DNA from: Enterococcus sp. BWB1-3
Lineage (GTDB): Bacteria; Bacillota; Bacilli; Lactobacillales; Enterococcaceae
DNA length: 51,846 nt
Reading direction: 5' to 3'
NCBI RefSeq assembly: GCF_016745275.1
Contig: NZ_JADOEP010000028.1
Span: 1 to 51,846 of the forward strand
The notes under the pieces were generated by a model that did not search any database, had not been told where the DNA came from, and was given only the letters and a program-made list of their open reading frames with translations. The number at the start of each line of letters is the position of its first letter. Positions within the stretch are counted from its first letter, which is position 1. Shown piece by piece: positions 44,443 to 51,846 of the stretch. The position numbers were made by a program, and so were the translations under genes.

Positions 44443-44485
44443 TCGAAATCTTTCAACAGATTTTCGATTACCATTTTTCTTTTTT
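44438..44485 (+). terminator. Terminator after the transposase stub
   Basis: GGTAATCGAAA (44438-44448) pairs with TTTCGATTACC (44462-44472), followed by ATTTTTCTTTTTTG. It probably belonged to the complete insertion sequence. Confidence 0.75.
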
Positions 44486-44583
44486 GATCATTTTAGGACT
44501 ACTTTTGTCACAGTCCCATTTTCTTATTTAAAAGACTTATCCCATTTAACTTTTCCTTAATTTTAGCTAATTAAGCTATAAAT

Positions 44584-47220
44584 CTAAATTTTTTCTCTTA
44601 CATATTTTCCAGGCTGACTTCCATCATAATTCAAAATGAACTCTTTTGTCGTATCATATACAGATACTCCATCCGGTCCTAACCATTTCCCTGTATAAAA
44701 TTCATCGACTATTTCATTTAAATTTATGGAAACTGTACTCAACTTCGAATTTGTACCAAGTATTAATTCTTCAATCCTATTGGAATGAAGAAACATAGCA
44801 TCCATATTTTTCGCATTCCTTGTATCAAAGTTGCTCATATCTATTTTGGTTACTTTGGTCATTTCTCTAAACATATGAGACATATCTGTTACCTTATCAG
44901 TTTTAAAATTACTGACGTCTACTTGTTGCAATTCCTGCATTTCTCTGAACATGCTGTACATACTTGTTACTTTACCTGTTTCAAAATTACTCACATCCAG
45001 TTCAGAAAGCTTACGTGCATAGCTGAACATTGCAGCCATATTATTCACATTTTCTGTATTAAAATTGCTGACATCCAATTTTTTTAATTCATAGGTTCTG
45101 GCAAACATAGAACCCATATTTGTTACTTTACCAGTATCGAAATGACCTATATCCAACAGTTCAATCTTCTCAAGATAAGCAAACATGGCAAACATATCTC
45201 TTACATTACTTGTGTTGAAGTTGCTTACATCTAGACTTGTTAGATTCTTCATGCCATCAAACATTGCACCCATTGATAAAACACTACTTGTATCAAAATG
45301 ACTCAAGTCTAATTCCGTTAAATTTGTTACGTTATTAAACATCGAGTCCATAAACTGAACTTTGCCAGTATTGAAGCTGCTAAGGTCTAATTCCGTTAAG
45401 CGGCTCATCCCCTTAAACATATTGCTCATAGTATAGACATTACTAGTGTCAAAATGGCTTAGATCTAATTTCTTCAATGAAGTGCAGCCACTAAACATAA
45501 ACTTCATCATTACAACTTCAGAGGTATCCAAAAGCTCAATTCCTTCAATTGCCTCCAGATTAGATAGAGAAGAAAACATATAGCTGCTTCTGGAATTCAA
45601 TTTTACCGGTGCTGTAAAAACAATCTTCTTAATTTTCAATCCACCTAATAATGAATGGTTTTCTATATCATCTCTGATGTAATGTTCAGAAAAATCTCCA
45701 ACAGGAAATTCTCCGCCGCTAAAAGCCACTGTTTGACTATCTTTATCCCATACCCATGTAGTTGTACCAAAGGTCCCTTTTGGTTTCTCTGGTGTCACTG
45801 TTACAACACAAGAACTTTTTACTTTTCCTGATTTTGTTGAAGCTGTGATTATGGCAGTTCCTTCTTTCAGACCAGTTACTTCTCCTTGAGCATTCACAGA
45901 TGCTATCGATTCATCACTTGTTGTCCAAATAACTGTTTTATCTGTCGCTTCTTCTGGAAGCACCGTAACAGTTAACGGAATGTCTTGATTTAGTTCTACT
46001 TCAAGAGCTTGAGGTAATTCTATTTTTTCTGCTTTAATTTCATAGTTATCTTCCAAACCAACAAATTTTGTTTCATACTCATGAGTATACTCTTTTCCAT
46101 CTTTGAGTATTCCTCCAATCTTTACCTTATACAAAACATTTTTTTCAGCAGTAAAATCATTGTTGGGTCTAAAGATTACTGTATTATATCCATCATTCCC
46201 ATACATATTCTCTCTGACAGTAGCTATTGTTAACTCTCCGCTGTTATCATCATTCTTCATTACAGTTAATTCATTCGTTTCTGTATTTTCAATTGTTACC
46301 TTTATATTTTCTGTTAGTCTATAGCCAAAAAGATTAAAATGAACTGTCCAGCGCATATTCTTCTCGTAATCCTGGCCCAGACGGTTTGCATAGGCTTCAT
46401 CTGCATACGGGTTGTCAGTATTGTACAATTCATATGGAAATAAACCCTCAGCTGGCCAATAAGCAATTGTATCATTACTGTAACGACTGCTCATTGAAGT
46501 ATAATTTTGAGTTGCATACACACTAGTGTAATACTTAATTCCTGATTCTGGATTTCCATTGGCTATCGCATACCCAAATCCAACACTCGTATTAGCGATT
46601 CCAAGCATATGGCTTCGATGCCCGGCATAGGTATTTGTATATCCAAAATCGGTCATAAACGCACGTGTATGATACTCAAGAGACACCTCTTTAAAATGAG
46701 AATGAATACTTGAACTATTTGTTGCCTGCTTTGCCTTTTCCCAAAAACTATCAGGCATATCTTCTGGTTTCTTCGAATCATCAAGTCCGTGTTTTTGCAA
46801 TAGTGCCGCCGCCATCCCTACAGCCCCATATTGGGAAGTTTCAAAGTCAGACTGAGAATACGGAATCTCGGAAACTCCTGCCAGCTTACGCATGAAATTT
46901 AGATTTCTTGTAGCATTCTCTGTTGTCTGAACTTTGAAAGTCCCTAGTGTATAAACCCCATCCTGAAGAACTGGTAATTCAATAAATTTCTCTATTGAAA
47001 CAGCATCATTTTGAATCTCACGGTATTCATCACGCATACTGATAATATTATTATACTCTTCTAATGACACAGGATATACATTTTCATTTGTTTGAGTCGA
47101 AACAGCAGATACAGCATTTTTATTCAAAACTGACTGTTGTTCTACCGCTTGAGCAGATACGGCTGATAATGTACTCAGTATCATTAAAGAGCTAATCCCC
47201 AAAAATAATTTTTTTTTCAT
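44584..47220 (-). CDS. Secreted CAP-domain protein with Ig-like and DUF285 (BspA-type) repeats
   Basis: 878 residues from the ATG at 47220 (GGGGAG four bases upstream). Signal peptide about 1-24. A CAP/SCP-like domain covers about 75-260 (conserved HRSHMLGIANTSVGFGY). A Big2 Ig-like domain spans about 400-480 (WTTSDESIASVNAQGEVTGL). From about 510 come nine DUF285 repeats of 26 residues on the pattern LDxSxFxTxxVxxMxxMF. It has no LPXTG or membrane anchor, so it is secreted or bound non-covalently. Proteins of this kind are often adhesins. It is monocistronic. Confidence 0.9.
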   Translation of the reverse strand: MKKKLFLGISSLMILSTLSAVSAQAVEQQSVLNKNAVSAVSTQTNENVYPVSLEEYNNIISMRDEYREIQNDAVSIEKFIELPVLQDGVYTLGTFKVQTTENATRNLNFMRKLAGVSEIPYSQSDFETSQYGAVGMAAALLQKHGLDDSKKPEDMPDSFWEKAKQATNSSSIHSHFKEVSLEYHTRAFMTDFGYTNTYAGHRSHMLGIANTSVGFGYAIANGNPESGIKYYTSVYATQNYTSMSSRYSNDTIAYWPAEGLFPYELYNTDNPYADEAYANRLGQDYEKNMRWTVHFNLFGYRLTENIKVTIENTETNELTVMKNDDNSGELTIATVRENMYGNDGYNTVIFRPNNDFTAEKNVLYKVKIGGILKDGKEYTHEYETKFVGLEDNYEIKAEKIELPQALEVELNQDIPLTVTVLPEEATDKTVIWTTSDESIASVNAQGEVTGLKEGTAIITASTKSGKVKSSCVVTVTPEKPKGTFGTTTWVWDKDSQTVAFSGGEFPVGDFSEHYIRDDIENHSLLGGLKIKKIVFTAPVKLNSRSSYMFSSLSNLEAIEGIELLDTSEVVMMKFMFSGCTSLKKLDLSHFDTSNVYTMSNMFKGMSRLTELDLSSFNTGKVQFMDSMFNNVTNLTELDLSHFDTSSVLSMGAMFDGMKNLTSLDVSNFNTSNVRDMFAMFAYLEKIELLDIGHFDTGKVTNMGSMFARTYELKKLDVSNFNTENVNNMAAMFSYARKLSELDVSNFETGKVTSMYSMFREMQELQQVDVSNFKTDKVTDMSHMFREMTKVTKIDMSNFDTRNAKNMDAMFLHSNRIEELILGTNSKLSTVSINLNEIVDEFYTGKWLGPDGVSVYDTTKEFILNYDGSQPGKYVREKI

Positions 47221-47491
47221 TTTTCTCCCCACTTCTTTCTTATTTTAACCCCATTTATGACAACTACATGAAAACAATCTTAACGGCAAAAACACCTACC
47301 TTTCCAATATTTGTTGAATAAGCCTTACGCATATTAACCTATTTCAAAAATAATTATACAGTATAAATAGATAGAATAGTAGCAGGTATAGAATAATAAT
47401 CATCCTAATTTTCATCATTCAAAATACACAATTTTTCTCCCAAGCCTGTAGCCAACTTTCACCACTTAGTTATTGCTCATGAAGGACTCAA
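47221..47491. other. Control region of the CAP/DUF285 gene
   Basis: About 270 bases without a gene. The minus-strand promoter of the surface protein should lie between 47230 and 47400; several TATAAT-like stretches are visible around 47350-47400 but no pair is convincing. Confidence 0.4.
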
Positions 47492-47565
47492 TCGAGTAGG
47501 AGGTGAGCGATTAGTTCACTCACCGACCTCTCAAACCACCATGCGTCAGACTGTATGGTCCTAAG
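47492..47565 (-). ncRNA. 3' end (domains V-VI) of a group II intron remnant
   Basis: Read on the minus strand from 47560: ACCATACAGTCTGACGCATG then GTGGTTTGAGAGG, a domain V-like hairpin (ACCAT with ATGGT) and its usual 3' context. Next a domain VI-like hairpin reads GGTGAGTGAACTAATCGCTC (closing ACC), and then CCTCCTACTCGATTG, the typical 3' splice end of bacterial group II introns. The intron body and its reverse transcriptase are missing; the IS3 insertion starts 8 bases away. Confidence 0.55.
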
Positions 47566-47606
47566 TCAAGAATTGGGACAAGTTAAAATGAGAACGCCCT
47601 CTGCTT

Positions 47607-48440
47607 TTAGCTAATGAGTCGACATTTCCTTTTCTCGGCTTGTTCATACACCGTTTCAAATTCATTTGGGGACAGATAATTGCAATGGCTGGGGATTCGA
47701 ACTGTATTGTAGAATGTTTCAATGTATTCAAAAATCATATGGTAGGCATGAGTGAAATTTTTGAGAGTAAAACGATTTAACCATTCCCGTTTAATCAGAG
47801 CATGAAAGGGCTCGATACACGCATTCTCCCATGGTGCAGCCTTGGCTAAGCAGCTCAGTTGTATATCAGCTGTGACGCGTTGGTATTCTTTGGAAATATA
47901 CTGGCTCCCCCGGTCACTGCGTAAAACCAACGGCAGAAAAATGTGCCGACCTTTCTTGGCCTTTTTGACAGTATCCACCACGCAGGAAACCTCCAACGTA
48001 TCCGTCACGTTCCAGGCAATGATTTTACGGGAAAACAAATCCATGACACTGGTTAGATAGACAAAGCCAGTCTCTGTCCAAACATACGTGATATCCGTAC
48101 ACCAAATCGCATTGGGACGCTCTGGGTTGAAGTCTTCTTCTAAAATAGTTTGAAGTTTACTAGAGAAATCAGTGGGTTTCGTTGTAACCATCCAAGGTTT
48201 GACCCACTGAGCCCGGATACCTTCCTGACGCATATAATTACCTACCGTGCGTTGCGCAATGATTTCTCCATCTTTGCGCAACTCTTTCGTAATCTTAGGA
48301 GCACCGTAGTTTTCTTTAGACGCGTGGTAGAGTATTCGAATTTTCTTCTTGACCTGTTCCTTGCGTTTTTGGCAGGCGGATGGCTGGGGATTCAACCAAG
48401 CATAGTAACCGGATCGGGAGACACCTAAGACTGCCAACAT
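47607..48440 (-). CDS. IS3-family transposase OrfB (DDE integrase)
   Basis: 277 residues from an internal ATG. HTH_21 region (HASKENYGAPKITKELRKDG) and an rve integrase core with DDE residues in WCTDITYV, LRSDRGSQYISK and ENACIEPFHALIKREW. Normal IS3 proteins are made as an OrfAB fusion by frameshifting. Here the frame just upstream continues (EAESK, TAG, ERRPSISG), so a stop interrupts the expected fusion. RSDRGSQY replaces the common HSDQGSQY. Confidence 0.88.
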   Translation of the reverse strand: MLAVLGVSRSGYYAWLNPQPSACQKRKEQVKKKIRILYHASKENYGAPKITKELRKDGEIIAQRTVGNYMRQEGIRAQWVKPWMVTTKPTDFSSKLQTILEEDFNPERPNAIWCTDITYVWTETGFVYLTSVMDLFSRKIIAWNVTDTLEVSCVVDTVKKAKKGRHIFLPLVLRSDRGSQYISKEYQRVTADIQLSCLAKAAPWENACIEPFHALIKREWLNRFTLKNFTHAYHMIFEYIETFYNTVRIPSHCNYLSPNEFETVYEQAEKRKCRLIS

Positions 48441-48518
48441 TCCAGAGATGGAGGGACGGCGCTCCTACTTTGATTCTGCCTCCATCTTAATCAGAAACGC
48501 TCTGATAAAGTGTCTCTG

Positions 48519-48803
48519 TCAGTTTCCCAGAATGTTGATGGCTTTTTTTAGGACATCCAGTACCTCTTCTGTATTCCGTAGCTGACATTTGAGACGGACA
48601 TTTTCTTTGGCTAAATCCGAGCTGTAGTTGCCAGAATCTCTAGGGTGAATGACTCTGGATTCTCGTAGTTCTTTTTTCCAGCGGGAGAGGGTTTGGTAAC
48701 TGACGCCCAGATTCTTGGCACATCCCTTCAACCCCAGATTTTTATGCTCCGAATAATACTGAACTGCAGCCAATTTAAACTGCTTATCATACGGCTTGAC
48801 CAT
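48519..48803 (-). CDS. IS3-family transposase OrfA
   Basis: 94 residues: helix-turn-helix (about 8-55, YDKQFKLAAVQYYSEHKNLG and CAKNLGVSYQTLSRWKKEL) and a leucine zipper-like tail (LAKENVRLKCQLRNTEEVLDVL). GGAGG lies upstream of the ATG. It recognises the element's inverted repeats. Confidence 0.88.
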   Translation of the reverse strand: MVKPYDKQFKLAAVQYYSEHKNLGLKGCAKNLGVSYQTLSRWKKELRESRVIHPRDSGNYSSDLAKENVRLKCQLRNTEEVLDVLKKAINILGN

Positions 48804-48898
48804 GATGAGTTCCTCCTTCTTTCTGGTACTTCAAGTGTACCATGCGGTCAGAGTATTCTCATTTTGCCTTGTCCTAACTCTATGCTAACATCAGGTGA

Positions 48899-49945
48899 AA
48901 CAATATTCTGAAGTTAAAATCGATGACGATACGATCCTCACGGCTCGTCAGATTAAACAACTTCAGAAAAGAAATCTCCAATTGGAGGAAGAAAATCTAA
49001 TCCTAAAAAAAAAAGCGATTGCCATATTCACGCCACACTCAACAAACGATTAAGCGCGATTCGTATCCTACGACATGAGCACTCTGTTGTCACTCTCTGC
49101 AGGGTTCTTAAAGTCAATCGCTCGACTTACTACAAACGCTTTTCTGGAAAAATAGCTCCTAGAATAGCAGAGAATCAATAATTAAGAACGATCATTTTAG
49201 AAATCTATACGACTTCTAAAAAACGAGTAGGTCCTGCAAAAGTAAGATGTATGCTTCTACGTGACTATGGTATTTCTATTAAGTATTGGTCGAGTCTATC
49301 GTTTAATGAGTACCATGAATTTACCTGAAATGTCTACAGTGAAACCTGTCTTTAAAACGACCAAAAGTCAGGTTTCTTTGAAGCGCCCAAACTATTTAAA
49401 ACAAGCTTTTAATCCTCCAGCACCGAATCAAGTATGGACTAGTGACTTTTCTTATATTCCTATTTGGGAAAAATCTTTTGTTTACCTTTGCGTGATTCTA
49501 GATCTATTTTCCAGAAAAGTCATTGCTTGGACTGTCAGCAAAAAAATAGATACTGCTTTGGCTATTACAATAATAGAAAAAGCCATTCAAACTAGGAAGC
49601 TCAAGACTTCTGTTCTTTTTCACACAGATCAAGGTTCTCAGTATACTTCTTTTGAATTCAGACAATATTTAGAGGATCATTCTATTATTCAGTCATTATC
49701 TGGTTATCCTTGAGACAATGCTGTCACAGAAGCTTTTTTCAAATATATGAAAAAAGAGGAACTCAACAGAAGAGTTTTTTTCTTCTCTCAAAGAAGTACA
49801 ACTGGCATACTTTGAGTACATCGAAGGATTCTATAACTCCCAACGCCCTCACGGCACCCTAAATATGCTTACACCAAATGAAATGGAGGACAAATACTTT
49901 GATTCTCACTAGGTATTTGCTCTTTTTGTGTCTACTTTATTGACA
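48899..49945 (+). pseudogene. Second IS3-family element, 5' truncated and degenerate
   Basis: The plus strand reads an orfA tail (ARQIKQLQKRNLQLEEENLI) and then a broken orfB: STYYKRFSGKIAPRIAENQ, a stop, GPAKVRCMLLRDYGISI, a frame change, then VWTSDFSYI, FHTDQGSQYTSFEF, YP-stop-DNAVTEAFFKYMKKEE and YNSQRPHGTLNMLTPNEM. The conserved PWDNA has become P-stop-DNA. The DDE residues survive but there are at least two stops and two frameshifts. The right end TGTCTACTTTATTGACA at 49929-49945 looks like the terminal repeat. The 5' end is missing; the other IS3 element ends 22 bases upstream. Confidence 0.82.
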
Positions 49946-49949
49946 TTTA

Positions 49950-50010
49950 TCCATTTACAGTAGGCATCAAATTGGTGTTGTATAGAAATTTCATTAGAGT
50001 TTTGTTTCAT
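49950..50010 (-). pseudogene. 5' fragment of a gene cut off by the IS3 element
   Basis: An ATG at 50010 with AAAGGAG upstream opens MKQNSNEISIQHQFDAYCKW and then runs into the insertion-sequence end at about 49950. The QFDAxCK motif occurs near the start of small sigma factor-like proteins on integrative elements, so a mobile-element regulator is possible, but 20 residues are too few for identification. Confidence 0.4.
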
Positions 50011-50091
50011 AATAAATATGCTCCTTTTTCCCCTTTCCACTAATACAACGATCAGAGAGCGCCTATTTTTCGAAAAAACTAGAAAAAAAAA

Positions 50092-50122
50092 AAGACACGT
50101 AGTTTTTTTATCTACGTGTCTT
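50092..50122 (-). terminator. Terminator of the small membrane protein operon
   Basis: AAGACACGTAG (50092-50102) pairs with CTACGTGTCTT (50112-50122). On the minus strand it is followed by a run of T (TTTTTTTTTT). It lies 83 bases after the stop of the 128-residue protein. Confidence 0.88.
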
Positions 50123-50204
50123 CCATTGACTACAGGTTATCATTTCTCAAAACGTATTTAGCTTTTTATTGATTAATTCGTTTCATGTTGTCTACATTAC
50201 CTAA

Positions 50205-50591
50205 TTAAGACTTTCTTATTAGAAGCATCAATCCCGCAATAATACCTAAAACTCCAGGAATTACCCACAATAATGTTAAAAGAAAAAATGGAATAATAGA
50301 TAAAATGAGTAAACTAATACCATAGACCCCTGTTTTTAGATTTTTTCTTATTAAAAAACCTATTATGAAAATAGTTATCGAAAAAACTAAGGCAATTCCT
50401 GCAAATAAAGCAACATTTCCACTTAGATTAACTAACATATCTATATCCTTACTGGTTAGTTCTGTAGTATTTAAAGTAGTTGAATCAATAGAAGATAGAA
50501 ATATACCACCCAACAATGCTAAAAGACTACATAAAATCCCTGTTATTCCACTAATTAAAATCAAAATAAACTCTGCTTTTCTCTTATTCAT
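50205..50591 (-). CDS. Small four-helix membrane protein, DUF4064-like
   Basis: 128 residues with membrane segments at about 8-32, 57-80, 86-104 and 105-125. An outside loop rich in Ser and Thr lies between the first two. The layout resembles DUF4064-type proteins, but no motif is decisive. The start overlaps the RDD gene stop by four bases (ATGA), so the two are translated together. Function unknown. Confidence 0.7.
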   Translation of the reverse strand: MNKRKAEFILILISGITGILCSLLALLGGIFLSSIDSTTLNTTELTSKDIDMLVNLSGNVALFAGIALVFSITIFIIGFLIRKNLKTGVYGISLLILSIIPFFLLTLLWVIPGVLGIIAGLMLLIRKS

Positions 50592-51109
50592 TGAATTCCC
50601 TCCAAATTAAGCGTTTTAGAATTAGAAATTTTTTCTCCATAGTTAATAGCTTCTAATGAATGAATAATAACCACTGAAGTATTAGAAAAATAATCCCCAA
50701 CATGTTGTTTCTTAGATGTGAACGCAGCCACCAAATACCCAATTTGAAATACAAAGTTTTTTAATATAAACCTGCATACACACTCACGAATAAAGACAGT
50801 TTGCCAACTTAGCTCTTTTTCTTCAAAGCTCACTACTCTTATCCCAAAAATCATCTTCCCAATTGTTTGTCCTGAATTCAGCTTAGTCAAAAGTACAAAA
50901 TAGGTTAAATAAATGGCTACTGACGCTATACCATAAAAAGTAATAATAGATTTGTCAGATTCCAATCCCATGATTTTGTAAAAGAGACCTATAGTAGCAT
51001 GGGTGATAATACTAATACAAATTAAATCAATAAGAAAAGCAAAAAATCGTAACCAAAATCCCGCAAATACATAGTTAGGTAAATTTTCAACACCACTCTT
51101 CTTATTCAT
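50588..51109 (-). CDS. RDD-family membrane protein
   Basis: 173 residues from the ATG at 51109, directly behind the sppA stop. The RDD signature is FAGFWLRFFAFLIDLICISI, with Arg and Asp positions conserved, and the C-terminal NSGQTIGKMIFGIRVVSFE matches the family. Three or four membrane segments. RDD proteins are of mixed role, some are Na+/H+ transporters. It is in an operon with sppA, as in several Firmicutes, which hints at membrane-protein quality control or envelope stress. Confidence 0.88.
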   Translation of the reverse strand: MNKKSGVENLPNYVFAGFWLRFFAFLIDLICISIITHATIGLFYKIMGLESDKSIITFYGIASVAIYLTYFVLLTKLNSGQTIGKMIFGIRVVSFEEKELSWQTVFIRECVCRFILKNFVFQIGYLVAAFTSKKQHVGDYFSNTSVVIIHSLEAINYGEKISNSKTLNLEGIQ

Positions 51110-51110
51110 T

Positions 51111-51740
51111 TTATAGCCCCCCATAGTAATACATTGGTTTTGGAGTATCAGAAAATCCAAGTTTTTCAAAAACTGAAATTACACGATCTGATGTAGTCGC
51201 CTTTAGTCCTTGCCATTCAGCAATCTTATTACCTAACCAAGAAGAAGCAAAGCCAGTTGTGTCATTTTTATATTCTATAACCGTCGCATCAGTTAATTTC
51301 TTTTCTTTTTTTAGAGCATCTAATGCATCTTCAGAGTAACCAATTTGATCCACCAACCCATTTTCTACTGCTTGGTTACCATCATAAATTCTTCCATCCG
51401 CAAGTTCTTTTACTGCATTCGTATCCATATTTCTTCCTTTTGCTACAACATTGACAAAGCGATTATAAGCACTCATCACAAATTCCTGTATAACTTTATT
51501 CTCTTCCTCTGAAGGTTTGTGTTGAGGTGACATCATATCTTTTAATGCACCGCTTTTGTACGTCGCATCAGTTACGCCAAGTTTTTCTAATAAGCCAGAA
51601 TAATTTAAACCAGAGATAATGACACCAATTGATCCAGTTGTTGTTTCTTCCGTAGCAAATATTTTATCTGATCCAGCAGAAATGTAATAACCGCCACTTG
51701 CTGCTATATTTTTAAATACAGTATATATATAACCTGTAAA
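51111..51740 (-). pseudogene. sppA: Signal peptide peptidase SppA, 5' end replaced by inserted DNA
   Basis: The reading frame carries the SppA C-terminal two thirds: IAASGGYYISAGSDKIFATE with the catalytic Ser, TTTGSIGVIISGLNYSGLLE, then KDMMSPQHKPSEEE, and DGRIYDGNQAVENGLVDQIG with the catalytic Lys region further on. Upstream of about 51740 the sequence stops resembling SppA: the frame stays open but reads FYFKCNTSGKLRYVIDS, and the plus strand opens a transposase-like gene. SppA cleaves leftover signal peptides in the membrane; here the membrane anchor and N-terminus are lost, so it is probably dead. Confidence 0.68.
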
Positions 51741-51805
51741 AGAATCGATGACATAGCGTAACTTGCCAGACGTGTTACACTTAAAGTAAAAACGAGGTGC
51801 CTGCC

Positions 51806-51846
51806 ATGAAATATCATCGTTATTCTGCAGAACAAATTGCCGAAAT
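51806..51846 (+). CDS. Start of a putative transposase gene (cut by window end)
   Basis: An ATG at 51806 with GAGGTG seven bases upstream opens MKYHRYSAEQIAE before the window ends. The phrase suits the N-terminus of small transposase OrfA proteins. Together with the loss of sppA similarity at about 51740 this suggests an insertion sequence whose left end lies near 51740. Too short for a family call. Confidence 0.4.
   Translation, partial: MKYHRYSAEQIAE

Larger units (their letters stand above)
47573..48877 (-). mobile_element. IS3-family insertion sequence
   Basis: Left end TTGGGACAAGTTAAAATGAG (from 47573) and the inverted right end TTAGGACAAGGCAAAATGAG (from 48877) match at 17 of 20 bases. 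About 1.3 kb long, with an orfA and an orfB on the minus strand. No clear target duplication is seen. OrfA and orfB lie in the same frame with a TGA and a TAG between them, not the usual -1 slippage arrangement, so it may be inactive. Confidence 0.8.

Overview
The window is A/T-rich chromosomal DNA from a Gram-positive member of the Lactobacillales. An enterococcal or carnobacterial relative fits best, but I cannot name a genus from sequence alone. The support is strong AGGAGG-type ribosome binding sites, a sortase substrate ending in LPKTG, a UPF0371 protein, DUF285 and CAP surface repeats, Bacillus-type Fur and Zur boxes, and IS3, IS110 and IS1182 relics. Much of the intergenic DNA is decayed genes and dispersed repeats, so this looks like an accessory region with heavy turnover.

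Layout. 0.1-3.3 kb: two Gfo/Idh/MocA oxidoreductases divergent from a MurR/RpiR regulator, with a TTGAACAT operator cluster between them. 4.3-9.3 kb: an OmpR-type two-component system and the FtsX-type ABC module it probably controls; both promoters carry direct repeats with an 11-bp period. 10.3-12.6 kb: a sortase-anchored protein with Ig-like repeats. 13.3-17.4 kb: UPF0371, a 917-bp repeat-built element with long terminal inverted repeats, and an SPFH protein paired with a 58-residue DNA-binding protein. 17.6-24.6 kb: an unknown protein, two coupled GT8 glycosyltransferases, an IS110 relic, a GNAT acetyltransferase, a PadR/esterase pair behind a promoter overlapped by palindromes, and meso-diaminopimelate dehydrogenase. 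24.9-27.1 kb: a DUF4365 nuclease-like protein with a helical C-terminal region, and a decayed DUF3139 gene.

27.6-42.0 kb is the most interesting part. Two operons on the minus strand each start behind the same Fur box, with 23 identical bases around it. The first encodes a methyltransferase, a family-5 lipoprotein binding protein, two permeases and two ATPases in the same order as staphylococcal cntABCDF. It is followed by an unrecognised small cysteine-containing protein and a SufB without SufC, SufD, SufS or SufU. The second encodes two half-ABC transporters of the YbtP/YbtQ type, a Trep_Strep/MptD-like ECF S component, an EcfT and a double EcfA ATPase. Together they look like an iron or metallophore uptake island that uses foreign chelators, because no chelator biosynthesis gene is present.

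42.1-43.6 kb is an eroded zinc-starvation cluster: a Zur box, a frameshifted AdcA/ZnuA stub, zinc-free L33 and S14, a possible COG0523 relic and a 38-residue metal-homeostasis peptide. 43.6-51.8 kb holds a histidine-phosphatase lipoprotein pseudogene abutting an IS1182 stub, a large CAP/Ig/DUF285 surface protein, the 3' end of a group II intron, an IS3 element next to a broken second IS3, a truncated gene, two small membrane proteins, and an sppA that appears cut at its 5' end by another mobile element at the window edge.
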